Below, piece after piece: positions 45,664 to 53,525 of a DNA stretch of 64,000 bases; the stretch's first letter is position 1; each line of letters begins with the position of its first letter. Origin of the DNA: Rhodobacteraceae bacterium EL53 (GTDB lineage: Bacteria; Pseudomonadota; Alphaproteobacteria; Rhodobacterales; Rhodobacteraceae); the NCBI GenBank assembly GCA_900313015.1, contig OMPR01000009.1, positions 186,001 through 250,000 of the forward strand, written 5' to 3'. The notes below the pieces were generated by a model. That model was not told the DNA's origin, made no database searches, and worked only from the letters and a program-made list of their open reading frames with translations. The position numbers and the translations under genes are program-made.

Positions 45664-46698
45664 ATGCGCATTGCGAGCGATCTGGCAGACGCAGTCGGAA
45701 AGACACCTTTGATCCGGCTCCGTCGGGTTAGCGAAGAAACCGGATGCGAGATCCTTGGGAAAGCCGAGTTCCTGAACCCGGGCCAATCAGTCAAAGACCG
45801 GGCCGCTTTGTACATCATCCGGGATGCCATTGCGCGTGGAGAGTTGAATCCGGGCGGTACAATCGTTGAGGGGACTGCCGGGAACACTGGGATTGGTCTG
45901 GCGCTTGTTGGGGCCTCGATGGGGTTCAAGACCGTGATTGTGATCCCTGAAACGCAATCCGAAGAGAAAAAAGATATGCTGCGGTTGGCTGGTGCTCAGT
46001 TGGTGCAGGTTCCCGCAGCCCCATATCGCAATCCCAACAATTTTGTTCGTTACTCCGAGCGTCTGGCGCGCGAGCTTAACAAAACGGAACCAAACGGCGC
46101 CATCTGGGCCAACCAATTTGACAATGTTGCGAACCGTCAGGCGCATATCGAAACAACCGGACCGGAGATTTGGGAACAAACCGAAGGTAACATTGATGGG
46201 TTTGTGTGTGCGGTTGGATCGGGGGGAACCTTGGCCGGTATCGCAGATGTCCTGCAGCCCAGGGGCGTCAAGATTGGACTTGCGGATCCGATGGGGGCAG
46301 GGCTGTTCAGTTTCTACACGACAGGTGAACTAGCCATGGAAGGTGGTTCGATCGCCGAAGGCATCGGGCAAGTTCGCATCACAAAGAATCTTGAAGGGTT
46401 CAAACCTGATTTCTCTTATCAGATACCCGATGCCGAGGCGTTGCCTTACGTATTTGATCTACTCCATGAAGAAGGGTTGGTCTTGGGTGGCTCTTCTGCG
46501 ATTAATATCGCAGGTGCGGTCCACTTGGCAAAGGATCTGGGACCGGGCCATACAATCGTGACTGTGTTGTGCGATTATGGGACGAGATATCAGTCGAAGC
46601 TCTTCAATCCCGATTTCCTGCGCGAAAAAGATCTGCCGGTTCCAGACTGGATGACAAAAGCTCCGTCTAGTATTCCTGGTGTGTTCGAGGACGTTTGA
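45664..46698 (+). CDS. cysK: Cysteine synthase A
   Basis: 344-residue PLP enzyme that makes cysteine from O-acetylserine and sulfide. It has the PLP lysine K44 in NPGQSVKDRAA, the phosphate-binding EGTAGNTGIGLAL and GSGGTLAGIADVLQ. The family match runs the full length, slightly longer than E. coli CysK by a C-terminal tail (VPDWMTKAPSSIPGVFEDV). It is third in the trgA-trgB-cysK cluster; in R. sphaeroides cysK also affects tellurite resistance. The next gene begins 10 bases downstream. Confidence 0.95.
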   Translation: MRIASDLADAVGKTPLIRLRRVSEETGCEILGKAEFLNPGQSVKDRAALYIIRDAIARGELNPGGTIVEGTAGNTGIGLALVGASMGFKTVIVIPETQSEEKKDMLRLAGAQLVQVPAAPYRNPNNFVRYSERLARELNKTEPNGAIWANQFDNVANRQAHIETTGPEIWEQTEGNIDGFVCAVGSGGTLAGIADVLQPRGVKIGLADPMGAGLFSFYTTGELAMEGGSIAEGIGQVRITKNLEGFKPDFSYQIPDAEALPYVFDLLHEEGLVLGGSSAINIAGAVHLAKDLGPGHTIVTVLCDYGTRYQSKLFNPDFLREKDLPVPDWMTKAPSSIPGVFEDV

Positions 46699-46708
46699 GG
46701 TGATCTTG

Positions 46709-49114
46709 ATGCGCCGCATAGTCGTCGCGGCGCTTGCCGTATTTATGCTGGGCCTGAGCGGTATCGCAGAGGCCCAGCTTTCTGAAACCAGCCGCGACTA
46801 TTACAAGGCCTGGTTAAAAACAGCGGCGCGTGCTGAAGAAGCTGTAGATAACTCCAGAGCCTCAAGTGCCGCGTTTGGCAAATTGCGCAGTGAAATTTCC
46901 GAATATCGAGAGATTTTTGCGGTTGCGCGAACTAAAAATTCAGAGCGTATTCATACGCTTGAGTCTCAGCTCAAAGCTCTTGGCCCCAAGCCCGAAACCG
47001 GTGAAGAGCCCTCGGATATTGCTCATCTCCGAAAAATACTGACTGAACAGTTAGATGTGCTGAGAGTTCCGCGGATCGTATCAGAAGAAGCCTATAGCCG
47101 CGCAAATGGTTTGATCACAGAAGTTGATCGCATCATTCGCGAGCGTGAGGCTGCGAAATTGCTTTCACGTGGCCCATCACCGTTAAACCCCACATATTGG
47201 CCAGATGCATGGACAAGCCTCGAAAGAGCCAGTTCGGGTTTGATCAATGAAACGGCGAACAATTTGCGGTCCGATGTTGTGCGTCAAAAAATTGAAGATC
47301 AGTTGCCTATGATTTTGGGGTTGCTGTTCGCTGGCGTTGTATTGATTTTCAGAGGACGCAAATGGTCTGAACGGTTCGGGGATTATTTGCGCAGCTTTGG
47401 AGGGGCAGGAACCGGAGTTTGGAGCTTTGTCGTATCGCTGACCCGTATCCTTCTGCCCTTCATTGGAACAATGCTATTGGTGCAGGCGGTTTCGTTGGCG
47501 GGTTTTTTGGGGCTGCGTGGGCAACTTGTTTTACAAGGGATTCCAGCCTGGGCCGCCATTTTTCTCGTCTTTAACTGGATTGGGCGGCAAATTTTTCTGC
47601 TGCGCCGTCAAGAAGAACTACAAGTCCTTGCGTCGATGCGTATCGCCGAATTGCGGTTGTTGATCGATCTTCTGTCAACAATGCTCATTCTGCATGGTTT
47701 GGTTCAATTACTCGGCACTGTTGAGAATATATCAGAGGCGACGCGTGCGGTCATCGGGTTTCCTGTGGTTTGTGTGACTGCTTTGATCTTATTGCGGATG
47801 CAACGCCTGCGGTCTACGGATGCAGGACAAGACGCACTCACGGGCGGCAGAGAAAAAAGCCCGCAAGGGTTTTCGCGTCTCATCGAACTTATTCGCCGCG
47901 CACTTTATTTACTGGGCCTAATTGCACCCATTTTGGCGGCGGCAGGTTATGTCCACGGTGCCGAAGCTCTGATTTATCCGGCTGTCACGTCATTAGCACT
48001 GATCGCAATCATGATCATCTTACAACGCTTTTTGGTAAATCTTTATGTTTGGATTTCCCGCAGCGGAGACACTGCGCGTGATTCACTGTTTACGGTTCTA
48101 ATTGGTTTTGCCTTAGCGCTTCTTTCTTTACCAATTCTTGCGCTCCTTTGGGGGGCAAGAGGTGAGGTCATGACCGAACTCTGGAGCAAATTGCTTGAGG
48201 GGTTCCAGATTGGTGGAACTCGGATTTCTCCAACAATCTTTTTGACCTTCGCAGCGCTTTTCATGTTTGGCTATACCTTGACTCGCTTATTGCAGGGCGG
48301 TTTACGAAACTCGTTGTTGCCAAAAACGAGCATCGATCCGGGGGGGCAAAATGCCATTGTTGCCGGAACCGGCTACGTCGGCATTTTTCTTGCTGCCTTA
48401 GTGGCTGTGACTGGTGCAGGGCTTGATTTATCTTCTCTGGCCATCGTTGCAGGTGCTCTCTCTGTTGGTATCGGTTTTGGTTTGCAAACGATTGTCTCGA
48501 ATTTTGTCTCGGGAATTATTCTCCTTGTCGAGCGCCCAATTTCCAAAGGGGACTGGATCGATGTCGGTGGTAGAATGGGGTATGTGCGTGATATCTCGGT
48601 GCGTGCGACCCGGATCGAAACCTTTGATCGGACCGATGTCATTGTTCCCAATTCGGACCTGATTAGTGGGTCAGTTGTGAACTACACGCGCGGGAATACT
48701 GTCGGTCGCGTAATCGTACCAGTTGGTGTTGCCTACGGAACGGACACTCGTTTGGTTGAGAAAATCCTTGGTGAAGTTGCCAATTCGCATCCTATGGTGC
48801 TCGCAAATCCAGCGCCTAGCGTTGTGTTCCAAGGGTTTGGCGCAGATTCTCTGGACTTCGAAATTCGCGCCATTCTGCGAGATGTGAATTGGGTTCTCTC
48901 AGTTAAGTCTGACATGAACCATGAAATTGCTAAGCGGTTTACTGAGGCTGGGTTGGAAATTCCCTTTGCGCAACGTGATATCTGGTTGCGAAATCCCGAA
49001 GCGTTGGCTGGCGGCGGTGTGCCATCAGAAAAGACCGAAACGACAAATCTGGTCGGTGAGCCGATTGAGATGACCGAAGCAGACCTGAGCGTGGAGGCCC
49101 CGGATGAGCACTGA
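46709..49114 (+). CDS. Large MscS-type mechanosensitive channel with DUF3772
   Basis: 801 residues from ATG 46709, seven bases after GAGGTGATC. A signal peptide (MRRIVVAALAVFMLGLSGIAEA) and an extended periplasmic helical domain (about residues 25-190, DUF3772-like) are followed by many transmembrane helices (about 200-480) and the MscS core: AGALSVGIGFGLQTIVSNFVSGIILLVERP (core VGIGFGLQTIVSNF), with IVPNSDLISGSVVNYTR in the beta domain. It opens in response to osmotic membrane tension and belongs to the YjeP/MscK-like large channels. It overlaps the alaX start by 11 bases. Confidence 0.9.
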   Translation: MRRIVVAALAVFMLGLSGIAEAQLSETSRDYYKAWLKTAARAEEAVDNSRASSAAFGKLRSEISEYREIFAVARTKNSERIHTLESQLKALGPKPETGEEPSDIAHLRKILTEQLDVLRVPRIVSEEAYSRANGLITEVDRIIREREAAKLLSRGPSPLNPTYWPDAWTSLERASSGLINETANNLRSDVVRQKIEDQLPMILGLLFAGVVLIFRGRKWSERFGDYLRSFGGAGTGVWSFVVSLTRILLPFIGTMLLVQAVSLAGFLGLRGQLVLQGIPAWAAIFLVFNWIGRQIFLLRRQEELQVLASMRIAELRLLIDLLSTMLILHGLVQLLGTVENISEATRAVIGFPVVCVTALILLRMQRLRSTDAGQDALTGGREKSPQGFSRLIELIRRALYLLGLIAPILAAAGYVHGAEALIYPAVTSLALIAIMIILQRFLVNLYVWISRSGDTARDSLFTVLIGFALALLSLPILALLWGARGEVMTELWSKLLEGFQIGGTRISPTIFLTFAALFMFGYTLTRLLQGGLRNSLLPKTSIDPGGQNAIVAGTGYVGIFLAALVAVTGAGLDLSSLAIVAGALSVGIGFGLQTIVSNFVSGIILLVERPISKGDWIDVGGRMGYVRDISVRATRIETFDRTDVIVPNSDLISGSVVNYTRGNTVGRVIVPVGVAYGTDTRLVEKILGEVANSHPMVLANPAPSVVFQGFGADSLDFEIRAILRDVNWVLSVKSDMNHEIAKRFTEAGLEIPFAQRDIWLRNPEALAGGGVPSEKTETTNLVGEPIEMTEADLSVEAPDEH

Positions 49115-49826
49115 GTTGTTATTTCTTAAAGATGCATATCAAAAGACGGGACTGGCAACTGTAATTGCCCATACGCCCGAGGGCGGTGTTGTCCTGGACA
49201 AAAGCCTGTTCTATGCCACCAGCGGCGGTCAGCCAGGGGACAGTGGAACTCTTTGCTGGGATAATAGCGAAATGATCGTAGCCACTACTATCAAGGTTGA
49301 CCGTGGAGCGATTGCGTTAGTCCCGGTCGATGGGCAGAGCCTGCCGCCTGTTGGAACAGAAGTCAGCATGGAGCTGGATTGGAGCAAACGTCATGGGCAC
49401 ATGCGTGTGCATACCGCCTTGCATTTGTTGTCTGTTGTGATCCCCTTGCCTGTATCCGGTGGGTCTATAGGTGCTGAAAAAGGGCGGTTAGATTTCAATA
49501 TGCCCGACGCCCCTGAGGACAAGGCGGCTTTACAGGCACAACTGCAGTCATTGATCGACCAAGACTTGCCTGTTCTAGCAGATTCTATCACTAACGAAGA
49601 ATTGGAAGCTAACCCAGGGTTAGTCAAAACTATGTCCGTCTCTCCACCACGCGGAACAGGACACATTCGTTTGATCCGCATTGGAGAAGGAGGTGCTCAG
49701 GTCGACCTTCAACCGTGTGGCGGAACGCACGTTACTCGTACCGGAGAGATTGGAAAAATCCGTTTGGGCAAGGTTGAGAAAAAGGGAAAAGTAAACCGCC
49801 GCATTTACCTGCATCTTGAAGCATAA
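49104..49826 (+). CDS. AlaX-type alanyl-tRNA editing protein
   Basis: 240-residue trans-editing enzyme that removes Ser or Gly mischarged on tRNA-Ala, a free-standing homologue of the AlaRS editing domain. Zinc-binding HxxxH is in MRVHTALHLL (about residue 97), and the C-terminal pair in DLQPCGGTHV. YATSGGQPGDSGTL is the family block. It overlaps the mechanosensitive channel by 11 bases and ends just before the tRNA-Ser gene. Confidence 0.93.
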   Translation: MSTELLFLKDAYQKTGLATVIAHTPEGGVVLDKSLFYATSGGQPGDSGTLCWDNSEMIVATTIKVDRGAIALVPVDGQSLPPVGTEVSMELDWSKRHGHMRVHTALHLLSVVIPLPVSGGSIGAEKGRLDFNMPDAPEDKAALQAQLQSLIDQDLPVLADSITNEELEANPGLVKTMSVSPPRGTGHIRLIRIGEGGAQVDLQPCGGTHVTRTGEIGKIRLGKVEKKGKVNRRIYLHLEA

Positions 49827-49882
49827 AAGTACAAAAAAGCCTCTTGCAAACCGGCGCAGTATACTTCAGATAACGCCACAGT

Positions 49883-49972
49883 GGACAGGTGGCCGAGTGG
49901 TCGAAGGCGCACGCCTGGAAAGTGTGTAGGCGGGAGACCGTCTCCAGGGTTCGAATCCCTGTCTGTCCGCCA
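49883..49972 (+). tRNA. tRNA-Ser (anticodon GGA)
   Basis: 90-base gene. The acceptor stem GGACAGG pairs with TCTGTCC (last pair G-T), discriminator G and encoded CCA at 49970-49972. The anticodon stem CACGC/GTGTG encloses loop CTGGAAA with anticodon GGA at 49917-49919. A long variable arm and the T-loop GGGTTCGAATCCC agree with serine tRNAs. It marks the boundary between host genes and the prophage region and is a possible phage attachment site. Confidence 0.97.
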
Positions 49973-50219
49973 TTATCCCCATTGCGAACCAGTGACACCG
50001 CCCTGACGGGCACGGATTTTTCCGTGTTATCAAAGGGGTTTGCGGGAACCGACCGGACCTCATAGACGCGCTGCCAGGCCAAGGCTGGGCTCAGAATGGC
50101 CCTCAGTCTCAGTTTGGGCGAACCTCACCCTTTGCGGTTCGGCCCTCTTTTCTCACGCTATTTCAATGACCTGACTTCGAACCCCGCCAAAACCCAATCG
50201 CGCGTTCCGAACGATATCC
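49973..50219. other. Junction between tRNA-Ser and prophage; no gene seen
   Basis: About 250 bases between the tRNA and the first phage-like frame contain no supported gene or integrase. A short hairpin-like sequence (CACGG-ATTTTT-CCGTG) occurs at 50011-50026. The host-phage border probably lies here. Confidence 0.4.
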
Positions 50220-50330
50220 ATGCCAACGGAGATCGAACACGCGGTAGGCGCATTGCTCAGGATCGCAGCGAAAACCCGGGCGGCGTTTGGGGTGCTTATG
50301 GATGAGGAATGGGATCGAGCGCCAGTCTGA
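50220..50330 (+). CDS. Possible short phage protein or fragment
   Basis: A 36-residue frame beginning MPTEIEHAVGALLRIAAKTRAAF and ending EEWDRAPV has the codon character of the phage genes. The frame stays open back to 50175, so it may be the C-terminal remnant of a gene truncated at the prophage border. No ribosome site and no family recognised. Confidence 0.3.
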   Translation: MPTEIEHAVGALLRIAAKTRAAFGVLMDEEWDRAPV

Positions 50331-50428
50331 CCGTGAAGCGTTCATTCAGCCGGTCATTGATTTCGCCGATCGCGTGCGGGCGTTTGCTTTGCACCCAAGA
50401 TCAGTTTCGAGCAGCAATGGAGATGACG

Positions 50429-50947
50429 ATGTCCCACAATCAAATTGAACCCGTACCGGCACGACAAGAACATTCATGTCCCGGAAGCATCCTGGCGCTG
50501 GACCTTGGAACGCAGACCGGCTGGGCGCTGCGGACCTCCGACGGGCTGATCACCAGCGGTACAGCATCCTTCCGCAATGGCCGGTTCGATGGTGGCGGCA
50601 TGCGATATCTGCGCTTCACGAACTGGCTGGGCGAATTGGAACGTTTGTCCGGTCCCATCGCTGCCATCTGGTTCGAGGAGGTCCGTCGCCACGCAGGAAC
50701 CGACGCCGCGCATGTCTACGGCGGTCTGATGGCCACGCTGACAGCATGGGCTGAATTGCGAGGCGTGCCGTATCAGGGTGTTCCCGTTGGCACGATCAAG
50801 AAACACGCCACCGGCAAAGGCAACGCCAACAAGGCCGCCATGATCGCCGCCGCCAGGACACGCGGGTACAGCCCGGCGGATGACAACGAGGCCGACGCCA
50901 TCGCAATCCTGCTTTGGGCCATCGAGACCGATGGAGGCGTGGCATGA
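50429..50947 (+). CDS. RuvC-like phage Holliday junction resolvase
   Basis: 172 residues from ATG 50429, with GGAG seven bases upstream. RNase H-fold resolvase: ILALDLGTQTGWAL carries the first catalytic Asp, IWFEEVRRHAGTDAAHVYGGLMATL (core WFEEVRRH) the Glu, and the C-terminus DDNEADAIAILLWAIE supplies the final acidic residues. This is the form found in many Rhodobacteraceae prophages, where it processes replication or packaging intermediates. Its TGA overlaps the ATG of the next small gene by the ATGA pattern. Confidence 0.88.
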   Translation: MSHNQIEPVPARQEHSCPGSILALDLGTQTGWALRTSDGLITSGTASFRNGRFDGGGMRYLRFTNWLGELERLSGPIAAIWFEEVRRHAGTDAAHVYGGLMATLTAWAELRGVPYQGVPVGTIKKHATGKGNANKAAMIAAARTRGYSPADDNEADAIAILLWAIETDGGVA

Positions 50948-51147
50948 CTGGGATGAGTTTCACGCCCAGAGGTTACGGTGGGTATCGTCGCCAACCCGAT
51001 CAGGTCAAACGCGACGGCTGGAAAGAACAGGGTTTGTTGGCGGTGTCACTGGATGACGACCGGCTTACATGGCCGGAGCGGGAGCTGGTCCGCCAACTTG
51101 GCGAGCGTCTTTATGGCAAACGCAAACAGGAGACGCACAATGGGTGA
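50944..51147 (+). CDS. Small phage protein, unknown
   Basis: 67 residues starting at ATG 50944, which overlaps the resolvase stop. It is basic and hydrophilic (MTGMSFTPRGYGGYRRQPDQ; later LTWPERELVRQLGERLYGKR). The frame end overlaps the next gene start by eight bases, so the three are translationally coupled. No family recognised; the position suggests an early phage accessory role. Confidence 0.7.
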   Translation: MTGMSFTPRGYGGYRRQPDQVKRDGWKEQGLLAVSLDDDRLTWPERELVRQLGERLYGKRKQETHNG

Positions 51148-51586
51148 ATGGACAACCGCGATGGTCGAGGACCGGTTGGAGAGTGCGGCCGACGTGTTTC
51201 GTGTCTTGCCCAGCGTCATGCCACAGGGCTTCTTCAATGCCTGACCCGAGTATTTCCACAGCTTCGCGGACAAGGTCGGTCAGGAGCCGCAGATGCGTCG
51301 CCCCCGGCCGGGCCCGCGCCAGATTTCTGAGGCAGAGGAGGCATTGCTCTGGCTGCGCTGGCTGGAACGGGACGATGCCCGGATCGTCTGGTTGCGGGCC
51401 GAGCGCACGGCGTGGAAGTCTATCTGCTGGGAGATGGGGCTCAGCCGAACCGCCGCGACACGTCACTGGCACTACGGCATCGCGCTCATCACCTGGCGGC
51501 TCAACGGGCGGGTGCCCTCGGCAAGACGCTCAAAGCGGTTCGTGATCGAAAACGCCAACGGCCTGTCAAGAAAAATCGTCCTGTGA
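51140..51586 (+). pseudogene. DUF6362-like phage gene with an in-frame TGA
   Basis: Starts at ATG 51140 after AGGAG and reads 34 codons to a TGA at 51242-51244; the same frame then remains open to 51586 and keeps protein-like character (PEYFHSFADKVGQEP, then ISEAEEALLWLRWLERDDARIVWLRAE, core EEALLWLRWLERDDARIVW, and CWEMGLSRTAATRHWHYGI). The intact gene would be about 148 aa, of the DUF6362 type common in Rhodobacteraceae prophages. TGA most simply replaces TGG (Trp). It is a pseudogene unless the stop is a sequencing error. Confidence 0.75.
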
Positions 51587-51759
51587 GGCAATTTTCGGGT
51601 GTACACCGGAGCGCGTGACACTTTCGCTCCCAGGGGATACAAATCTGGCATACTCGGGAGAGGCGCGAGCAAAACAACCCGCGCCGCTGGACCCCGGGGC
51701 CCAACCAAGGGTCCATCGGGGGGCCAGGCGTCTAACCTACTGACTTTACGGGTCCTCTC

Positions 51760-51769
51760 ATGTTCGTTT
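51760..51769 (+). repeat. Subterminal inverted repeat of the IS, left copy
   Basis: ATGTTCGTTT, reverse complement of AAACGAACAT at 53286-53295. The position just inside each end is typical of the IS1111 subgroup. Confidence 0.7.
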
Positions 51770-52079
51770 GTCAAGTTTTTTTCGCGCTGATGGTTCCGGT
51801 CGAGACTTTCGTCCGGTCTTGAGTTCATGATCAACGCGCGTTGCTGGAGGCAGAGCTTTCGAGACGACGGTAGATCACACTCTGATGCGCGGGTTGGTTA
51901 CCGCAGGACCGTTGATCCGTCTTGGGCTTGCCTTCTGTCTTCCTGCGGGCATCGGCGCGGTGTGAGCCGGCCGGCCACCAAGGACCCTCGAGGGTTCCCG
52001 GGGCAGCTCTGCCCCCGGCAACGCGCGTTGGTTTTTGTTGTCGTACTTTCTCCTGCTGTTTTCTGTTTGTCGGGATCTC
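51770..52079 (-). ncRNA. Candidate bridge-RNA region of the IS110 element
   Basis: Noncoding 3' flank of the transposase, about 310 bases, unusually full of palindromes: GGGGCAG/CTGCCCC hairpin (51998-52018), CCCTCGAGGG (51985-51994) and two copies of CAACGCGCGTTG (51832-51843, 52019-52030). On the minus strand it contains GGGTCCTT (51980-51987), identical to the target-site core at 53297-53304. IS1111-type elements place their bridge RNA in this position. The RNA limits are not determined. Confidence 0.4.
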
Positions 52080-53201
52080 TCAGGAGAAGCTGGGCTCAAC
52101 CGGCTGCACATGTCGTGCGATGGCCCAGATAAATGCCGCCATCTCGCGGGCGATCGCGGTGGTCACCACCGTTTGCGCTTTGCCGCGCGCGGCCAGCCGA
52201 CGATAGCGCGCACAGAGCCGGACCTGCGCTTTCCATGCAATGTCGCGCACCGCTTTGGGCAGGTCGTCTAGGCGGGCAAGATTGTCTGGGCCAACTGCCG
52301 CTTTGTGGCGGTATGTCCAAGCCCCTTCAATCAGAACCCGGCGCGCGTCCTTTGAGCCCGCCTTGGTGATGCCGCCTCTGGCTGTGCGGCCGCCACTGGA
52401 ATATTCTGATGGCACGAGACCGAGATAGCTCATCAATTCACGCGGTGTGTTGAACCGGCGCATATCACCGATTTCCGCAACAACCGTGACCGCTGTGACA
52501 AAGCTCACACCACGCATGGCCTGAATGGCCATCACAACGGGCGCCATGGTCCATTCCGGTATCAGATCCTGGATCTGACCTTCAATGCGCGCGAGCCTAT
52601 CCGCAGCATCATCGACCGCTGCAATGTACTCCTGCAGCACAATTTGGTGGGCCGGATGCTCAAAACGCTGCTTGGAAAGCCAAACACGATGTTTCTTGGT
52701 CCAGTTTCTGCCCGTCCGAAAGATCCGATCGTGTCGTAGAAGAAAGCCCGAAAGCTGTTGCCGCGCGCGTCTGAGGTTCTCCATGGCCGAGGTGCGCGCC
52801 CGTACCAGATCCCGCATGGCCTCGTGGCCCTCGTCCGGAACCCACACCGCTGTCAATTCACCTGCGCGGTGCAAACGGGCGAGCAAAACGGCATCACGCC
52901 GATCGGTCTTGACACGATCACCCGGTCGCGCGGGCGTCATCGAGGGCGCAACAAGCGTGCAATCATGCCCAATGTCAGTCAGGTGCCGATGAATGCCGTA
53001 TCCGCAAGGCCCGGCTTCATAGCAGAAATGCAACGTGGCGTGTCGTTTCGTGAGTTTGGTGACAAGCCGCCTGATCGCCTCGCGGCTGTTGGCGATTTCA
53101 CCAAGAAAGCGCACCTCGCCTCCACGCCCGTCTTCGGCAATCGCAACTGCAATCGTCTCTTTATGCACATCAAGTCCAACAAATGCTGTATTATCTCCCA
53201 T
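52080..53201 (-). CDS. IS110-family transposase
   Basis: 373-residue DEDD-type recombinase with RuvC-like N-domain: Asp in FVGLDVHKETIAVAI, Glu in CYEAGPCGYGIHRHL, and the acidic pair in VKTDRRDAVLLARLHRAGEL. The C-terminal Tnp_20 domain, with the catalytic serine, reads ELMSYLGLVPSEYSSGGRTARGGITKAGSKDARRVL (core LGLVPSEYSSGG). GGAG precedes ATG 53201. Intact and full length, so probably functional. It acts with a guide (bridge) RNA rather than terminal repeats; see the noncoding region downstream. Confidence 0.95.
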   Translation of the reverse strand: MGDNTAFVGLDVHKETIAVAIAEDGRGGEVRFLGEIANSREAIRRLVTKLTKRHATLHFCYEAGPCGYGIHRHLTDIGHDCTLVAPSMTPARPGDRVKTDRRDAVLLARLHRAGELTAVWVPDEGHEAMRDLVRARTSAMENLRRARQQLSGFLLRHDRIFRTGRNWTKKHRVWLSKQRFEHPAHQIVLQEYIAAVDDAADRLARIEGQIQDLIPEWTMAPVVMAIQAMRGVSFVTAVTVVAEIGDMRRFNTPRELMSYLGLVPSEYSSGGRTARGGITKAGSKDARRVLIEGAWTYRHKAAVGPDNLARLDDLPKAVRDIAWKAQVRLCARYRRLAARGKAQTVVTTAIAREMAAFIWAIARHVQPVEPSFS

Positions 53202-53285
53202 GGTTCGTCTCCTCGTGTATGGGGCTCTGCTCCGTCACAATCGGGCAATCCCCGACATAACACGGCGCAGGCGAGCCACCCGTCT

Positions 53286-53295
53286 AAACGAACAT
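53286..53295 (+). repeat. Subterminal inverted repeat of the IS, right copy
   Basis: AAACGAACAT, reverse complement of the copy at 51760-51769, in the transposase leader region. Confidence 0.7.
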
Positions 53296-53436
53296 TGGGT
53301 CCTTCCTGGGCGTAAACGTATACGGGGGGGCGCAGCGCGCAATATCGCTAGCGACAGGGCCCGTTTTTTGGGAAGCCACCCCGGCGGGCATCCACCTGCG
53401 ACCTACTGAAAACCACAACAAAACAAACCTTTGGAG

Positions 53437-53495
53437 CCGGACACCCCGGTGGCCGCTGGACCCTTGCGGAGTCCAGGCTGGCTGCCGGTGTCCGG
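53437..53495. repeat. Nested perfect hairpin before the methyltransferase gene
   Basis: Outer stem CCGGACACC (53437-53445) with GGTGTCCGG (53487-53495), nine pairs without mismatch; inner stem CTGGAC (53456-53461) with GTCCAG (53471-53476). It lies 31 bases before the ParB-methyltransferase start, in a 222-base gene-free stretch after the IS. Confidence 0.75.
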
Positions 53496-53525
53496 AGTCC
53501 ACCCGATAGAGGCGGACCGAACCGC

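Larger units (their letters stand above)
51755..53303 (-). mobile_element. IS110-family insertion sequence, IS1111-type ends
   Basis: About 1.55 kb. Ends are inferred from the 10-base subterminal inverted repeats (51760-51769, 53286-53295), 3 and 6 bases inside a CT dinucleotide that is shared by both flanks within GGGTCCT (51750-51756 and 53297-53303). Joining the flanks restores TTTACG-GGTCCTTCCTGGG-CGTAAA, an uninterrupted palindrome-like target. The transposase is on the minus strand, with a 100-base leader and about 320 bases of noncoding DNA behind it. Exact termini are not proven. Confidence 0.7.

Noticed and set aside
49732-50082. Open frame crossing the tRNA-Ser gene on the minus strand
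   Set aside because: It overlaps alaX and the whole tRNA and has no ribosome site; it is a shadow.
51599-52271. Open frames in the noncoding ends of the IS
   Set aside because: They overlap the IS ends and the proposed guide RNA region, and none has a ribosome site or family match.
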